64,000 bases of DNA from Roseiarcus fermentans. GTDB lineage: Bacteria; Pseudomonadota; Alphaproteobacteria; Rhizobiales; Beijerinckiaceae. Both the position numbers and the translations under genes were made by a program. The notes beneath the pieces were generated by a model. It was not told the DNA's origin and did not search any database. It saw only the letters and a program-made list of their open reading frames with translations. The stretch spans positions 182,740 to 246,739 of the forward strand of contig NZ_QNRK01000004.1 in NCBI RefSeq assembly GCF_003315135.1, in the 5' to 3' direction. Positions 26,260-35,451 of the stretch are shown one piece after another; within the stretch, counting starts at the first letter, position 1, and each line of letters starts with the position of its first letter.

Positions 26260-26450
26260 CGACATTTCCTCCTTCGTCAAAGCTCGGGACTCTCGTTGGC
26301 GGGGAGTCGCGCGGGCTCGAAAGTCCTCGTGCAATTCCCTACCCGAACCCGACATGGCATTCTATGACGGAAGCGGCTCGACGAGGAGGACGATTTTGCC
26401 ACCTTTTTGGAGCGCGACGCCGCCGACGCCGCCCCCGCCCCCGCCCGCCT

Positions 26451-26538
26451 GTAGGGCGGCGTCGCCGACGCCGCCTCGGCGCATCTGCAGGGCGGCGTCG
26501 CTGACGCCGCCTCGGCGCGCTCAGCGAGCGCGCCCTAC
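26451..26538. repeat. Two 36-bp tandem repeats followed by a GC hairpin
   Basis: Units at 26451-26486 and 26487-26522 share about 30 of 36 positions, with core GGGCGGCGTCG(C/T)(C/T)GACGCCGCC, itself self-complementary. They run into GCGCTCAGCGAGCGCGCCCTAC (26517-26538), a hairpin sequence that recurs at 47243-47264. The block ends 12 bp before the AraC-type gene and lies in the divergent promoter region. It is a cluster of dispersed repeats rather than an obvious operator. Confidence 0.6.
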
Positions 26539-26550
26539 AAGGGCGCGCTG

Positions 26551-27555
26551 ATGGAACGGCGGCTGATCGCGGTCTCGTTTGTCGAGGAGGCGCTCGACTC
26601 GGTGCGGCGCCGCGGCCTGCCGACGGCGCCGCTGCTCGCCGCCGCCGGCCTGCCCGAGGCCGTGGTCGAGCCGGTGTCGCCGCAGAGCTACGGCGCGATG
26701 TGGCTCGCCATCGCCAAAGCGCTGGACGACGAATATTTCGGCCTCGGCGGCCGGCCGCTGCGCCCGGGGAGCTTCACCCTGCTCTGTCATTGCGTCCTCA
26801 ACGCGCGCACCCTCGGCCAGGCCCTGCGGCGCGCCCTGCGCTTCCTGCGGGTGGCGCTCGACGACCCCTATGGCGAGCTGACGGTCGCCGACGGGATCGC
26901 CTCGGTGACGCTGGTCGACGCCGGCGGCCCGCGGTCGGCCTTCGCCTATCGCACTTTCTGGATCATCCTGGTCGGGGTCCTGTGCTGGCTGGTCGGGCGA
27001 CGGATTCCGCTGCGGCTGGTCGACTTCCGCGGGCGGGAGCCGGACCATTGCGCCGACTACCGGAAGCTTTTCGGCGCGCCGGTGCGGTTCGGCCGCAAGG
27101 CCAGCCGGCTGTCCTTCGACGCGCGCTATCTCGCGCTGCCGACCAAGCGCGACGAGGCGTCGCTGCGCCAGTTCCTGCGCGGCGCGCCGGCCAACATTCT
27201 GGTGCGCTACGCCTACGACGAGGGTCTTGCCGCCGCGGTCCGCCGCCGGCTGCGCGCGCTCCCCGCCAGCGACTGGCCGGACCTGCCCGATCTCGCGCGC
27301 GCCCTCGCCATGCCGGCCTCGACGCTGCGCCACCGCCTGAGTCAGGAAGGCCAGAGCTGGCGCGCCATCCGCGAGACGCTTCGGCAGGAGCGCGCCCTGC
27401 AGCGGCTCGCCGAAGGCCGCCTCGGCGTCGCCGACATCGCCGCCGAACTCGGCTTCGCCGAACCGAGCGCCTTCCATCGCGCCTTCCGCAAGTGGACCGG
27501 GGCGACGCCGGGGACGTTCCGGCGCAAGGACGCGCGGGCGGACCTGCTGCGCTGA
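26551..27555 (+). CDS. AraC-family transcriptional regulator (arabinose-binding-like N-domain)
   Basis: 334 residues. The N-terminal about 210 residues (SFVEEALDSVRRRGLPTAPLLAAAGLPEAVVE, then YFGLGGRPLRPGSF) match the AraC-binding-like effector domain of OruR/ArgR-type regulators. The C-terminal 100 carry a double helix-turn-helix: ALAMPASTLRHRLSQEGQSW and IAAELGFAEPSAFHRAFRKWTGATPGTFR. Transcribed divergently from the acyl-CoA synthetase/thiolase/acyl-CoA dehydrogenase unit with about 290 bp between starts, so it probably activates that unit in response to a fatty or branched acid. Confidence 0.9.
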   Translation: MERRLIAVSFVEEALDSVRRRGLPTAPLLAAAGLPEAVVEPVSPQSYGAMWLAIAKALDDEYFGLGGRPLRPGSFTLLCHCVLNARTLGQALRRALRFLRVALDDPYGELTVADGIASVTLVDAGGPRSAFAYRTFWIILVGVLCWLVGRRIPLRLVDFRGREPDHCADYRKLFGAPVRFGRKASRLSFDARYLALPTKRDEASLRQFLRGAPANILVRYAYDEGLAAAVRRRLRALPASDWPDLPDLARALAMPASTLRHRLSQEGQSWRAIRETLRQERALQRLAEGRLGVADIAAELGFAEPSAFHRAFRKWTGATPGTFRRKDARADLLR

Positions 27556-27592
27556 CCCGGGTCAGCGGCCCGGCCCGACGCCTGCGCCCGCC

Positions 27593-28333
27593 TCAGTCCA
27601 GCGCGCGCGGCGTGACGCGCCGCGAACGCCAGCCGGCGGCTCCGAGACCGGCGAAGCCGAGACCCAGCATCGCCCAGGTCGAGACCTCGGGAACCGCCGA
27701 GCCGGCCGCGTTGGCGAATTCGAACGAACTCGAGCGCGTGGAGAACGCGACGCTCGCGAACGGCTGCGGCGTCTGGAACGCGATCACGTTGCCGGGGCTG
27801 CTGTCGTTCAGGACCGGCGTGACGCTGTTGAAAGCGTTGTAGATATCGAGGTCCCCGACCTGCCCGATCACGGCCCCGGAGGCGTCGAAGAACGTGACCA
27901 CGTTGTCGTTCGCCCCCTCCAGCGAACCGACGCCCCAGTAAGGAGCCGCGTTCGGGGAGCCCCAGACGATTTTCAGCGTCGACCCGGAGGTGTTGTAGAC
28001 GGCGGTGGTGTCCGAGGTGTCGATGTTGATCCACTGGTGCGTCGTATCGCTCGCGCCGTATGGGTCCCAGCCCCAGCTCAGGCCGGAGGGAACGGACGTC
28101 CAGTTCGATTGTCCGGTCAACACGAACACCGCGCCGTTTGCGCTGACGGAATCGGGCGCCGATTGCGGCGCGACCGGCGCCGTCGCCGGATCGACGGCGC
28201 CGTAGTCGCTCACCGAGATCCCGTCGATGGTGGCGGTGTAGACCGCCGCCGAAGCGGCGCCGGCGCAGAAGGCGGCAGCCGCAGCGAACACGCCAGCCGC
28301 GCCGAGTGAGTTGAGGATCGAACGATTGAACAT
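27593..28333 (-). CDS. PEP-CTERM-type exported protein
   Basis: 246 residues from the ATG at 28333. A classical signal peptide (MFNRSILNSLGAAGVFAAAAAFCAGAASA, cleavage before AVYTATIDG) is followed by a Ser/Thr/Asn-rich beta-looking body with few cysteines or lysines. The C-terminus has the tripartite sorting signal: VPEVSTWAM motif, hydrophobic LGLGFAGLGAAG, and arginine cluster WRSRR. Such proteins are processed by exosortase and go to the cell surface or matrix. No exosortase gene is in this window. The preceding body has no family I can name; upstream in-frame codons would lengthen it without adding conserved sequence. Confidence 0.85.
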   Translation of the reverse strand: MFNRSILNSLGAAGVFAAAAAFCAGAASAAVYTATIDGISVSDYGAVDPATAPVAPQSAPDSVSANGAVFVLTGQSNWTSVPSGLSWGWDPYGASDTTHQWINIDTSDTTAVYNTSGSTLKIVWGSPNAAPYWGVGSLEGANDNVVTFFDASGAVIGQVGDLDIYNAFNSVTPVLNDSSPGNVIAFQTPQPFASVAFSTRSSSFEFANAAGSAVPEVSTWAMLGLGFAGLGAAGWRSRRVTPRALD

Positions 28334-28645
28334 TTTCACCAGGCCGTTGCAAGGCGCTCTGAGCGCGCTTTGCAGGGCCACTGCAAGCTCGGCGCCATGC
28401 GCTCCGGCGTGGGTCGGACGAGAAGACCGAGGGTTTGACCGCGTCGGGTCGTCGATGTGAGGCCCCGTACCCAAAATGCAAGACACCTGTTATCGAATTG
28501 GAAAACACAGTTTTGCAAAACGCGAAGGCGCGGATCTGGATCGAGGCCGACGGTCCCGCCGCGATCGTCCGCCCGTCGGTGGAGACGGTCCCGGCGGCGC
28601 AAAAGTGATATTCGGCGAGACGAGCGGACCGCGGAGGACAGCGCC
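28334..28645. other. Divergent intergenic region with a perfect 12-bp palindrome
   Basis: 312 bp between the divergently transcribed PEP-CTERM and PAP2 genes. It must hold both promoters. The visible structure is GTTTTGCAAAAC at 28510-28521 in an AT-richer patch (about 28480-28525). No gene and no convincing -35/-10 pair could be assigned. Confidence 0.6.
28510..28521. promoter_or_regulatory. Perfect palindrome, possible operator
   Basis: GTTTTGCAAAAC is perfectly self-complementary and lies in the divergent region between the PEP-CTERM and PAP2 genes, flanked by AAAATGCAAG on one side. The size and symmetry fit a dimeric repressor site, but which regulator would use it is unknown. Confidence 0.35.
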
Positions 28646-30040
28646 ATGAACAAACTGGGTTACGGGATCGGCCTTCTCGCCGTGATGATGGGCTCGGCCG
28701 GGGCCGACGCGCAGACCGCGTCCAGTCTCGCCGTCCTGAAGGGCCTCGCGCCCGTCTCCGCCCTTTCCGCCAGCGTGGCCGGCAAGGCGGCGCTGGCGGC
28801 CAACTTCGCCGTCACCGGCGGGATCCAGACGGGGGCGATCCGCCAGGCCACCCTGCTGCCCTTTCCGGAGCAACGCCAGCAGGCGCTGCGCGACGCGTTC
28901 ATCACCGACGGCAATCTCGCGCAACTGGCGGACGGGCTGGGGTCGACGCTGGGAGCGGCCTATCAGGCGCGCGCGCATTACCTCGACCGGGAGCGCTTCA
29001 CCAATGTCTCCGCGACCGTCGCCGGCGTGATCGCCTACGCCAACTCGACCACGGCGCCGGATTCGAACGCCGGCAAATACTTCTTCGCCAACGCCACCAC
29101 CGACGGCAAGACGCCGGTCTCCGACGAGGCCGCGGGGCTGTTCAAGGCTGTCGGCGGCGCGCCCGATCCGTTCGGCCGCGCCTACGGCCGGCCGGCCGGC
29201 GCGCCCGGCGGCGACGCGTTCGGGGACCCGCGCCCGTTCCAGACCGAGCCCGTGACCTCGCCGATCGTCGGGCCGGACTATTTCAACGTTCCGGCCAGCA
29301 ACGACGTCTACAACCGCGGCCCGATCATGAACCTGATCGACAGCCCATCCTTCCCGAGCGGGCACACGACCTACGGCTACATGGGCTCGATCGTGCTCGC
29401 GGTGCTGGTCCCCGAACGCTATCGGGAGATGATGGCGCGGGGCGCGGAATACGGCAACGACCGCATCCTGATGGGGGCGCACTACGCCATGGACGTGATC
29501 GGCGGAAGGACGCTCGCGACCTGGGATCTCGCCCACCTGCTCGCCAACGATCCCGCCTACCTGAACCGGACGCTGAAGGACGCCGCGAAATTCTCCGCCA
29601 TGGCGCAGCCGCAGGTCCCCGAGGCGATCGCCGACTTCCGCGCGGCGATGGCGGCCGCCCGGGCCGATCTGACCAAGGCGCTCGAGGCCGCCTGCGGCGA
29701 CACGGTCGCGATCTGCGCGCGTCAGGACATCGGCCGCTTCAACGCGGCTGCGATGAACGAGGCCTTCGCCGCCGGGACCCAGACCTATGGGCTGCCGGTC
29801 GTCCACCCGGAGACGGCGGACACGGTCGAGGACGTCGGCGCGCTCGCGCCCGAAGCCGGAAACCTGCTGACCGCCGCTTTCCCCAAGCTGAGCCTCGACG
29901 AGGCGAACCGCATCCTGACCGAGACGGAAGGGCCCGGCGGCGGCTTTCTCGACGACGGATCGGCCTTCGGCGTCTACTCGCGGCTCAATCTCTACGCCGC
30001 CGCCGGCCGCGCGGCGGCGCTGTCGCGGACGAGGCCCTGA
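28646..30040 (+). CDS. Periplasmic PAP2-family phosphatase (vanadium haloperoxidase-like fold)
   Basis: 464 residues from ATG with GGAGGA upstream. Signal peptide MNKLGYGIGLLAVMMGSAGADA. The PAP2 signature is present in two parts: FPSGHTTYGYMG (catalytic PSGH) and a later HYAMDVIGGR (catalytic His, Asp), with an upstream NRGP segment. Class A acid phosphatases and related enzymes of this type dephosphorylate extracytoplasmic substrates. It is longer than typical PhoN enzymes because of about 120 residues N-terminal and 150 C-terminal to the core. Stands alone, convergent with the transglycosylase gene. Confidence 0.88.
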   Translation: MNKLGYGIGLLAVMMGSAGADAQTASSLAVLKGLAPVSALSASVAGKAALAANFAVTGGIQTGAIRQATLLPFPEQRQQALRDAFITDGNLAQLADGLGSTLGAAYQARAHYLDRERFTNVSATVAGVIAYANSTTAPDSNAGKYFFANATTDGKTPVSDEAAGLFKAVGGAPDPFGRAYGRPAGAPGGDAFGDPRPFQTEPVTSPIVGPDYFNVPASNDVYNRGPIMNLIDSPSFPSGHTTYGYMGSIVLAVLVPERYREMMARGAEYGNDRILMGAHYAMDVIGGRTLATWDLAHLLANDPAYLNRTLKDAAKFSAMAQPQVPEAIADFRAAMAAARADLTKALEAACGDTVAICARQDIGRFNAAAMNEAFAAGTQTYGLPVVHPETADTVEDVGALAPEAGNLLTAAFPKLSLDEANRILTETEGPGGGFLDDGSAFGVYSRLNLYAAAGRAAALSRTRP

Positions 30041-30141
30041 CGGGGCGCGGAGGGCGCGGGCCGAACCGCGGGCGGCCGACCGGTCGCGCGCCGCGCCGCG
30101 CCCTACGGACCGCGAGACCCGGCCCGCGGCCCGCTATCGCC

Positions 30142-30966
30142 CTACTGGCTCTTGGCGAGTTCGTCGGCGAACTGCGCGACCGTCTTCGCGTAGACCGGCG
30201 AGTTGTTCCACTGGAGCAGAACGGAAAAGTTCCCCTGCCCCTCGTCCCAGCCGGCGCCGCGCGACCACCCCTTCTGGCTGAGAAAATTGGCGGTCGAGGC
30301 GAGCGCGTCGGCGCCGTTGCCCATCAGGTTGCCGCCGCGGCCGCCGTTCGCCGACACGCCGTATTTGAGGTAGGCCGACGGCATGAACTGGGTCTGGCCC
30401 AGTTCGCCAGCCCACGCGCCGCGCATCTGCGCCGGCGTGAGCAGCCCGCGCTCGACGATCATCAGCGCGTCGATCAGCTCGGCCTGATAGAGCGACCCGC
30501 GCCGGCAGTCGTAGGCGAGGGTGGCGAGCGCGCTGAAGGTGGAGAAGCGGCCGAGCGAGGCGCCGTAGTCGGTCTCGAGGCCCCAGATCGCCACCAGCAC
30601 CGGCGCCGGGACGCCGTAGCGCTGCTCGATGCGCTGCAACGGCTCGGCGTAGGCGAGCATCATCGACTTGCCCTGCTTCACCCGCGAAGGCGAAATGTGG
30701 CGCGCGGCGAAGCTCGCGTCGCCGCCCTGAAGCCCGGACTGCGAACGGTCGTGCGACAGCACCGAGGGGTCGAACTTGGCGCCGGCGAACGCCTCGTCCA
30801 CCACGCCCGGGGAGACGCCGTCGTTGATCGCCACCTGCTTGAAATCGTCGAGCCAGGCCTTGAAGCCGTCGGCGCTGTCGCCGCACTGCGCGGCCTCTGC
30901 CGACGACACGGCTGGTCCCGCCACCGCGACCACGACCGCCAACGCCCTCAACGCCCTTCCCGACAT
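30142..30966 (-). CDS. Lytic murein transglycosylase (MltB-like, SLT_2 family)
   Basis: 274 residues from the ATG at 30966 (a TTG 12 nt upstream is less likely). Signal peptide [25 protein letters not shown]. The domain has the MltB-type motifs [30 protein letters not shown] (catalytic Glu in the LETDYG), [20 protein letters not shown] and an NFLSQKGW-type segment. Cleaves the MurNAc-GlcNAc bond of peptidoglycan with 1,6-anhydro product, in the periplasm. The C-terminal peptidoglycan-binding domain found in some homologues is missing. Single gene, divergent from rlmN. Confidence 0.92.
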   Translation of the reverse strand: MSGRALRALAVVVAVAGPAVSSAEAAQCGDSADGFKAWLDDFKQVAINDGVSPGVVDEAFAGAKFDPSVLSHDRSQSGLQGGDASFAARHISPSRVKQGKSMMLAYAEPLQRIEQRYGVPAPVLVAIWGLETDYGASLGRFSTFSALATLAYDCRRGSLYQAELIDALMIVERGLLTPAQMRGAWAGELGQTQFMPSAYLKYGVSANGGRGGNLMGNGADALASTANFLSQKGWSRGAGWDEGQGNFSVLLQWNNSPVYAKTVAQFADELAKSQ

Positions 30967-31129
30967 AGCTCGCTCCAACGACTCGAAAACCCGAGAGGCA
31001 GACGTAACCTCAGATCCGGTCGAAGGCTATGGCCGAAATGTGACGTTTTGGCCGGACGCTCTCCCGTTCCGCGCCGCGGGACGATCGAAACGGTGGAGGG
31101 CCGGACCCGGCCGTGATAGAGACCCGCCA

Positions 31130-32332
31130 ATGACGTCTCCACCCTCCGTTCCCGAGGACCCTGCGCCCTTGAGTCTCGCCGGGGCGAGCCGCGCCGAGCT
31201 CTCCGGCGCGCTCGCCAGTCTCGGCGCCCCCGAGCGCGAGCTCAAGATGCGCGTCTCGCAGTTGTGGCACTGGATCTACCACCGCGGCGCGCGCGACTTC
31301 GCCTCGATGCGCAACATCGCGAGGCCTCTGCTCGCCGCGCTCGCCGAGGGTCACGACCTCGCGCGCCCCGAAGTCGTCGCCGAGCAGGTGTCGAGCGACG
31401 GCACCCGCAAGTGGCTCCTGCGCATGCGGCCCGCCCACGCGCACGACAAGGGCGCCGAGATCGAGTGCGTCTATATCCCGGAATCGGACCGGGGCACGCT
31501 GTGCGTGTCGAGCCAGGTCGGCTGCACGCTCAATTGCACCTTCTGCCACACCGGCACCATGCCGCTGGTGCGCAACCTGACCGCCGCGGAGATCGTCGGG
31601 CAGGTGCTGGCGGCGCGCGACCGGCTCGGCGACTTTCCCGGCGGAACGCCGCCCGACGACGGCGGCCTCGTCCCCTCGGGCGAAGGCGTCCGCGCCGTCT
31701 CCAACATCGTGTTCATGGGGATGGGCGAGCCGCTGTACAATTACGAGGCGGTGCGCGACGCGATCGCGATCCTCACCGACGGCGACGGCCTGTCGCTGTC
31801 GCGGCGGCGCATCACCGTCTCCACCTCGGGGGTGGTCCCGGAGATGGAGCGGCTCGGCGCCGAATGCGGGACGATGCTGGCGGTGTCGCTGCACGCCACC
31901 AACAATGCGTTGCGCGACCGGCTGGTCCCGCTCAACCGCAAGTATCCGATCGAACGCCTGCTCGAGGCCTGCCGAACCTATCCCGGCGCCTCCAACGCGC
32001 GGCGCATCACCTTCGAATACGTGATGCTGAAGGGCGTCAACGACACGCCGGCCGAGGCGCGCGCGCTGGTGCGTCTGCTCAAGGGGATTCCGGCCAAGAT
32101 CAATCTCATTCCGTTCAACCCGTGGCCGGGCAGTCCCTACGAATGCTCGGACTGGGAGACGATCGAGCGGTTCTCCGAGATCGTGTTCAACGCCGGCTAC
32201 GCGAGCCCGGTGCGGACGCCGCGCGGCCGCGACATTCTCGCCGCCTGCGGGCAGCTCAAGAGCGACAGCGAGAAATTGCGCGCGCGGGCGCGCCTGATGC
32301 TCGAGGAGAGTCTGGTCGTTGGACAGGAGTGA
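31130..32332 (+). CDS. rlmN: 23S rRNA/tRNA (adenine-C2)-methyltransferase RlmN
   Basis: 400 residues from the ATG at 31130; the frame stays open upstream but the added sequence is not family-like. Radical-SAM enzyme that methylates C2 of A2503 in 23S rRNA and A37 in some tRNAs. The [4Fe-4S] cluster motif is C132-x3-C136-x2-C139 ([12 protein letters not shown]). Other family signatures are [48 protein letters not shown] and [13 protein letters not shown]. The C-terminal [17 protein letters not shown] contains the acceptor cysteine. It overlaps hflK by 14 nt, so the three genes rlmN-hflK-hflC are coupled. Confidence 0.97.
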   Translation: MTSPPSVPEDPAPLSLAGASRAELSGALASLGAPERELKMRVSQLWHWIYHRGARDFASMRNIARPLLAALAEGHDLARPEVVAEQVSSDGTRKWLLRMRPAHAHDKGAEIECVYIPESDRGTLCVSSQVGCTLNCTFCHTGTMPLVRNLTAAEIVGQVLAARDRLGDFPGGTPPDDGGLVPSGEGVRAVSNIVFMGMGEPLYNYEAVRDAIAILTDGDGLSLSRRRITVSTSGVVPEMERLGAECGTMLAVSLHATNNALRDRLVPLNRKYPIERLLEACRTYPGASNARRITFEYVMLKGVNDTPAEARALVRLLKGIPAKINLIPFNPWPGSPYECSDWETIERFSEIVFNAGYASPVRTPRGRDILAACGQLKSDSEKLRARARLMLEESLVVGQE

Positions 32333-33395
32333 CGCCGGCGCGAGCGCCCCGCCCGCAGGCGACGGCGAGGCCGCCGGCGGGACGGACGTCTGGGGCGCGG
32401 TGAGAGCCGGCCTCGGCGGCGTCTTCCGCATGCCCAGACTCGGCCGGCGCGGCGTCCTCGCGGGCCTCGGCGTTCTGTGCCTCGCCTGGGCTTCGACCGC
32501 GCTCTACCGCGTCCAGCCGGACGAAAAGGGCGTCGTGCTGCGGTTCGGGCGGTGGGTCGCGACGACGGAGCCGGGCCTGCACGCCCACCTGCCCTGGCCG
32601 ATCGAGACGGTGCTCCTTCCCAAGGTGACCCAGGTCAACCAGATCCAGATCGGCGTCGGGCCGTCGACGGGCGCCACGGGTCAGCAGCCCGGCCGCGGCG
32701 GCCAGATGCTGACTGGCGACGAGAACATCGTCGAGGCCGATTCCACCGTCTTCTGGAAGATCCGCGAGCCCGGCGAGTTCCTGTTCCGGGTCGACAATCC
32801 CGAGCTCGCGGTTCGCACCGCGGCCGAGGGCGCGCTGCGCGACATCATCAGCCGCACGCCGATTCAGGACGCAATGTCGACCAAGCGCCAGCAGATCGCC
32901 GACCAGACCCGCGCGCTGCTGCAGACGCTGCTCGACGGCGAGCACGCAGGGGTGGAGATCACCCAGGTGCAGTTGCAGCGGGTCGAGCCGCCGCTCGCGG
33001 TGATCGACGCCTTCAACGACGTCCAGCGGGCGCGGGCCGACCAGGAGCGGGCGCGCAACGAGGCCGAGGCCTACGCCAACGACATCCTGCCGCGCGCCCG
33101 GGGCGAGGCGGAGCACATCCGCCAGGACGCCGAAGCCTACCGCTCCCAGGTCGTCAACCTCGCGCACGGCGAGGCCGACGCCTTCCTGCCGATGCTGCAG
33201 AGTTATCGGGAGGCGAGGGACGTCACGGCGCGGCGCCTCTATCAGGACAGCGTCGACGAAGTCCTGAGGAGGGCCTCGAAAGTCGTCGTCGACACCTCCG
33301 GCAAGGGCGTCTCGAGCGTCATGCCGTATCTTCCGGTCACCGAGTTCAAGCCGCCGCCGGCCCCGCCCGCGGCGGCGCAGGGAGCGGCCAAGTGA
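32319..33395 (+). CDS. hflK: HflK, membrane modulator of FtsH protease
   Basis: 358 residues from a TTG at 32319 with GAGGAG 10 nt upstream inside rlmN; a GTG at 32400 is an alternative. A short cytoplasmic N-terminus is followed by one membrane helix ([18 protein letters not shown]) and the band-7/SPFH domain ([33 protein letters not shown]). The long charged helix ([19 protein letters not shown]) is typical of HflK. HflK and HflC assemble into a periplasmic-facing cage around FtsH and restrain it. The C-terminus is the usual proline-rich tail. The hflC GTG overlaps its stop. Confidence 0.94.
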   Translation: MDRSDAGASAPPAGDGEAAGGTDVWGAVRAGLGGVFRMPRLGRRGVLAGLGVLCLAWASTALYRVQPDEKGVVLRFGRWVATTEPGLHAHLPWPIETVLLPKVTQVNQIQIGVGPSTGATGQQPGRGGQMLTGDENIVEADSTVFWKIREPGEFLFRVDNPELAVRTAAEGALRDIISRTPIQDAMSTKRQQIADQTRALLQTLLDGEHAGVEITQVQLQRVEPPLAVIDAFNDVQRARADQERARNEAEAYANDILPRARGEAEHIRQDAEAYRSQVVNLAHGEADAFLPMLQSYREARDVTARRLYQDSVDEVLRRASKVVVDTSGKGVSSVMPYLPVTEFKPPPAPPAAAQGAAK

Positions 33396-34282
33396 GGAGC
33401 GCCCGGCTCGCAGCGCTGGCCGCGATCGCCATCGCGATCGACCTCGTGGCGTCGTCCGTGTACATGGTCGGCGAGGGCGAGCAGGCGCTCGTCGTCCGCC
33501 TCGGCGCGCCGGTCGCCGTGATCGAGACGCCGGGCCTCCAGTTCAAGGTCCCGTTCATCGACACGGTCAACGTCACCTCGACGCGCTCGCTGCTGCTCGA
33601 GCCGCAGGTCGAGCAGGCGATCATGGGCGATCAGAAGCGGCTCGAGGTGCAGCCCTACGCCCGCTACCGGATCGTCGATCCGCTGCGCTTCTATCAGGCG
33701 CTGCGCACGCCCGAGGCGGCCAATGTCCAGCTCGCGCTGATGGTCAGTTCGGCCGCGCGGCGCGCCCTCGGCCAGGCGCCGCTGACCGCCCTGCTCACCG
33801 ACGAGCGCGGCCGGATTCTCGACGCCATCAAGACGGAGGTCGCCGAAAAGGCCGCCCCGCTCGGCGTTTCGGTCGACGAGGTGCGGTTCCGCCGCGCCGA
33901 CCTGCCGTTCGAGACCAGCCAGGCGATCTACGACCGCATGAAATCCGAGCGCCAGCGCGAGGCGAAGGAACTGCGCGCGCAAGGCTACGAATGGGCGCAG
34001 GCGATCCAGGCGAAGGCCGACCACGACCGCACCGTCGTCCTGTCGCGGGCCCAGCGCGCCGCCGCGGTCGCGCGCGGCGAGGGCGACGCGGAGGCGAACA
34101 AGGCGCTGTCGGACGCATTTTCGCAGGACCCGGGCTTCTACGCTCTGGTCCGCTCGCTTCAGACCTACAAGGGCGCGCTCGCCGGTTCCGCGCCGACGCT
34201 GATCGTGAGCCCCGACGCGGATTTCATGCGGCTGCTGAAGTCCGGCCCGGCGGCCGCGGACGTCGAAGGGGCGAAACCGTGA
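33392..34282 (+). CDS. hflC: HflC, membrane modulator of FtsH protease
   Basis: 296 residues from the GTG that overlaps the hflK TGA (GTGA), with GGGAG upstream. N-terminal membrane anchor (LAALAAIAIAIDLVASSVYMV) then the SPFH domain (VGEGEQALVVRLGAPVAVIE, DKR-type segment GDQKRLEVQPYARYRIVDPLRFYQ) and the coiled-coil with the conserved SERQREAKELRAQGYEWAQAIQAKADHDRTVVLS. Ends FYALVRSLQTYKGAL with the SPDADFMRLL tail typical of HflC. A DegP gene often follows in related genomes; here a TerC-family gene comes next after 171 bp. Confidence 0.94.
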   Translation: MRSARLAALAAIAIAIDLVASSVYMVGEGEQALVVRLGAPVAVIETPGLQFKVPFIDTVNVTSTRSLLLEPQVEQAIMGDQKRLEVQPYARYRIVDPLRFYQALRTPEAANVQLALMVSSAARRALGQAPLTALLTDERGRILDAIKTEVAEKAAPLGVSVDEVRFRRADLPFETSQAIYDRMKSERQREAKELRAQGYEWAQAIQAKADHDRTVVLSRAQRAAAVARGEGDAEANKALSDAFSQDPGFYALVRSLQTYKGALAGSAPTLIVSPDADFMRLLKSGPAAADVEGAKP

Positions 34283-34453
34283 CGCCCGGCCGGACCCGCG
34301 GCCCGCGCGAAGCCGGGCTCTGACTCCCGTGGCCCGCGGCTCGCTTCACCAACTCGGCGCGACCTGGGAGGGGCGGCGTCCCGCCATCCCGGGCGCAAGG
34401 GACGGGCGCCCTCCCGGGCGGTCCGCGCAACTCTCGCCGGCGGCGACAGCGCC

Positions 34454-35380
34454 ATGATCGACGCGACGTCCTCGCTCGTCCTGCTCGTGCAGATCTTCTT
34501 CGTCGACCTGCTGCTCGGCGCGGACAACGCGATCGTGATCGCGCTCGCCTGCGGCCGCCTGCGCCCCGAGGACACCCGCCGCGCCGTCGTCCTCGGCGCC
34601 GCTGGCGCGATCGGGCTGCGGCTGGCGATGATCCTGTTCGCCAACGCGCTGCTCGGCGTGCCGCTGGTGAAGCTCGCCGGCGCCTGGATGCTGATCGTCA
34701 TCGCCCTCAACGTGCGCGCGCAGAGCGATCCCGACCAAGGCGCCCCGGCGCGCGGCGGCGGCTCGGATTTCCTGTCGGCCGCCGCGATCATCATGCTCGC
34801 CGACGCCGCGATGAGCCTCGACAACGTGGTGGCGCTGGCGGCGATCGCGGGCGGCAACCTCTGGCTGCTGGCGCTCGGCGTCCTCATCAGCATCCCGATC
34901 CTCGTCTGGGGCGCCTTGATCCTGACCGGCCTCCTCCGCCTCGCGCCGGAAATCTTCACCATCGGCGCGGCGTTCCTCGGCTGGATCGCCGGCGGCATGG
35001 CGGCGACCGATCCGCTGCTCTCCGGCTGGATCGACGCCAACGCGCCGGCGCTCGGCGCGTTCGCGCCGGCGCTCGGCGCGCTCTTCGTGCTGGCGGCGGG
35101 AGCGGGCGTGCGAACCGAGCGGACGGCGCGGACGGCGCCGGCGCCCGTGTCGGCGCCCTCCCCTCCCCGCCCCGTTCCGGCGCCCATGGCCGCCGCTGCG
35201 CCCGCCCAGGCGCCGGCGACCGCGGCGTCGGCCGAGGCCTCGCCCGGCTTCGCAGCGGAGGAGCCGGCGGCCGGCGGCGGCTGGAACGAGGAGCGACTCG
35301 TCGTCGCAGGCTTCGTGCTGCTGGCGCTCGCAGCGGGCCTGATCATCTTCGTCGCCTCCTTGTTCGACAGCCTGACGTGA
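34454..35380 (+). CDS. TerC-family integral membrane protein
   Basis: 308 residues with six to seven hydrophobic segments. The TerC signature is clear in SSLVLLVQIFFVDLLLGADNAIVIALACGRL (LxGADNAIV) and its internal repeat IIMLADAAMSLDNVVALAAIAGG (SLDNVVA): acidic residues inside membrane helices, thought to handle metal ions such as manganese. A long alanine/proline-rich linker (about residues 215-275) separates the last helix (VLLALAAGLIIFVASLF), which is unusual for the family. YjbE-like branch. Its TGA overlaps a GTG that is in frame with the downstream SorC-type gene. Confidence 0.85.
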   Translation: MIDATSSLVLLVQIFFVDLLLGADNAIVIALACGRLRPEDTRRAVVLGAAGAIGLRLAMILFANALLGVPLVKLAGAWMLIVIALNVRAQSDPDQGAPARGGGSDFLSAAAIIMLADAAMSLDNVVALAAIAGGNLWLLALGVLISIPILVWGALILTGLLRLAPEIFTIGAAFLGWIAGGMAATDPLLSGWIDANAPALGAFAPALGALFVLAAGAGVRTERTARTAPAPVSAPSPPRPVPAPMAAAAPAQAPATAASAEASPGFAAEEPAAGGGWNEERLVVAGFVLLALAAGLIIFVASLFDSLT

Positions 35381-35411
35381 CCCCCCGCGCCTCGCGCTTG
35401 CGAGCGAAAGA

Positions 35412-35432
35412 CCTTGACTCTTCGGCTCAAGG
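35412..35432. promoter_or_regulatory. Inverted repeat just before the SorC-type regulator
   Basis: CCTTGA and TCAAGG are perfect 6-bp arms around CTCTTCGGC, 19 bp before the ATG at 35452. On RNA this could fold with a C(UUCG)G loop; on DNA it could be an autoregulatory operator. It falls inside the coding frame only if the upstream GTG at 35377 were used. Confidence 0.4.
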
Positions 35433-35451
35433 CGGCGACCGAACAGGCATC

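Noticed and set aside
30776-31129. A longer rlmN start
   Set aside because: The added N-terminus is antisense to the transglycosylase signal peptide region and is absent from the family; the ATG at 31130 gives the normal length.
2863-34282. Functional link between the M41 fusion protein and HflK/HflC
   Set aside because: HflKC bind the membrane-anchored FtsH; the fusion lacks membrane segments and lies 29 kb away, so no link is supported.
34283-34453. Rho-independent terminator after hflC
   Set aside because: GC-rich partial complementarities exist but no clean stem followed by a T-run.
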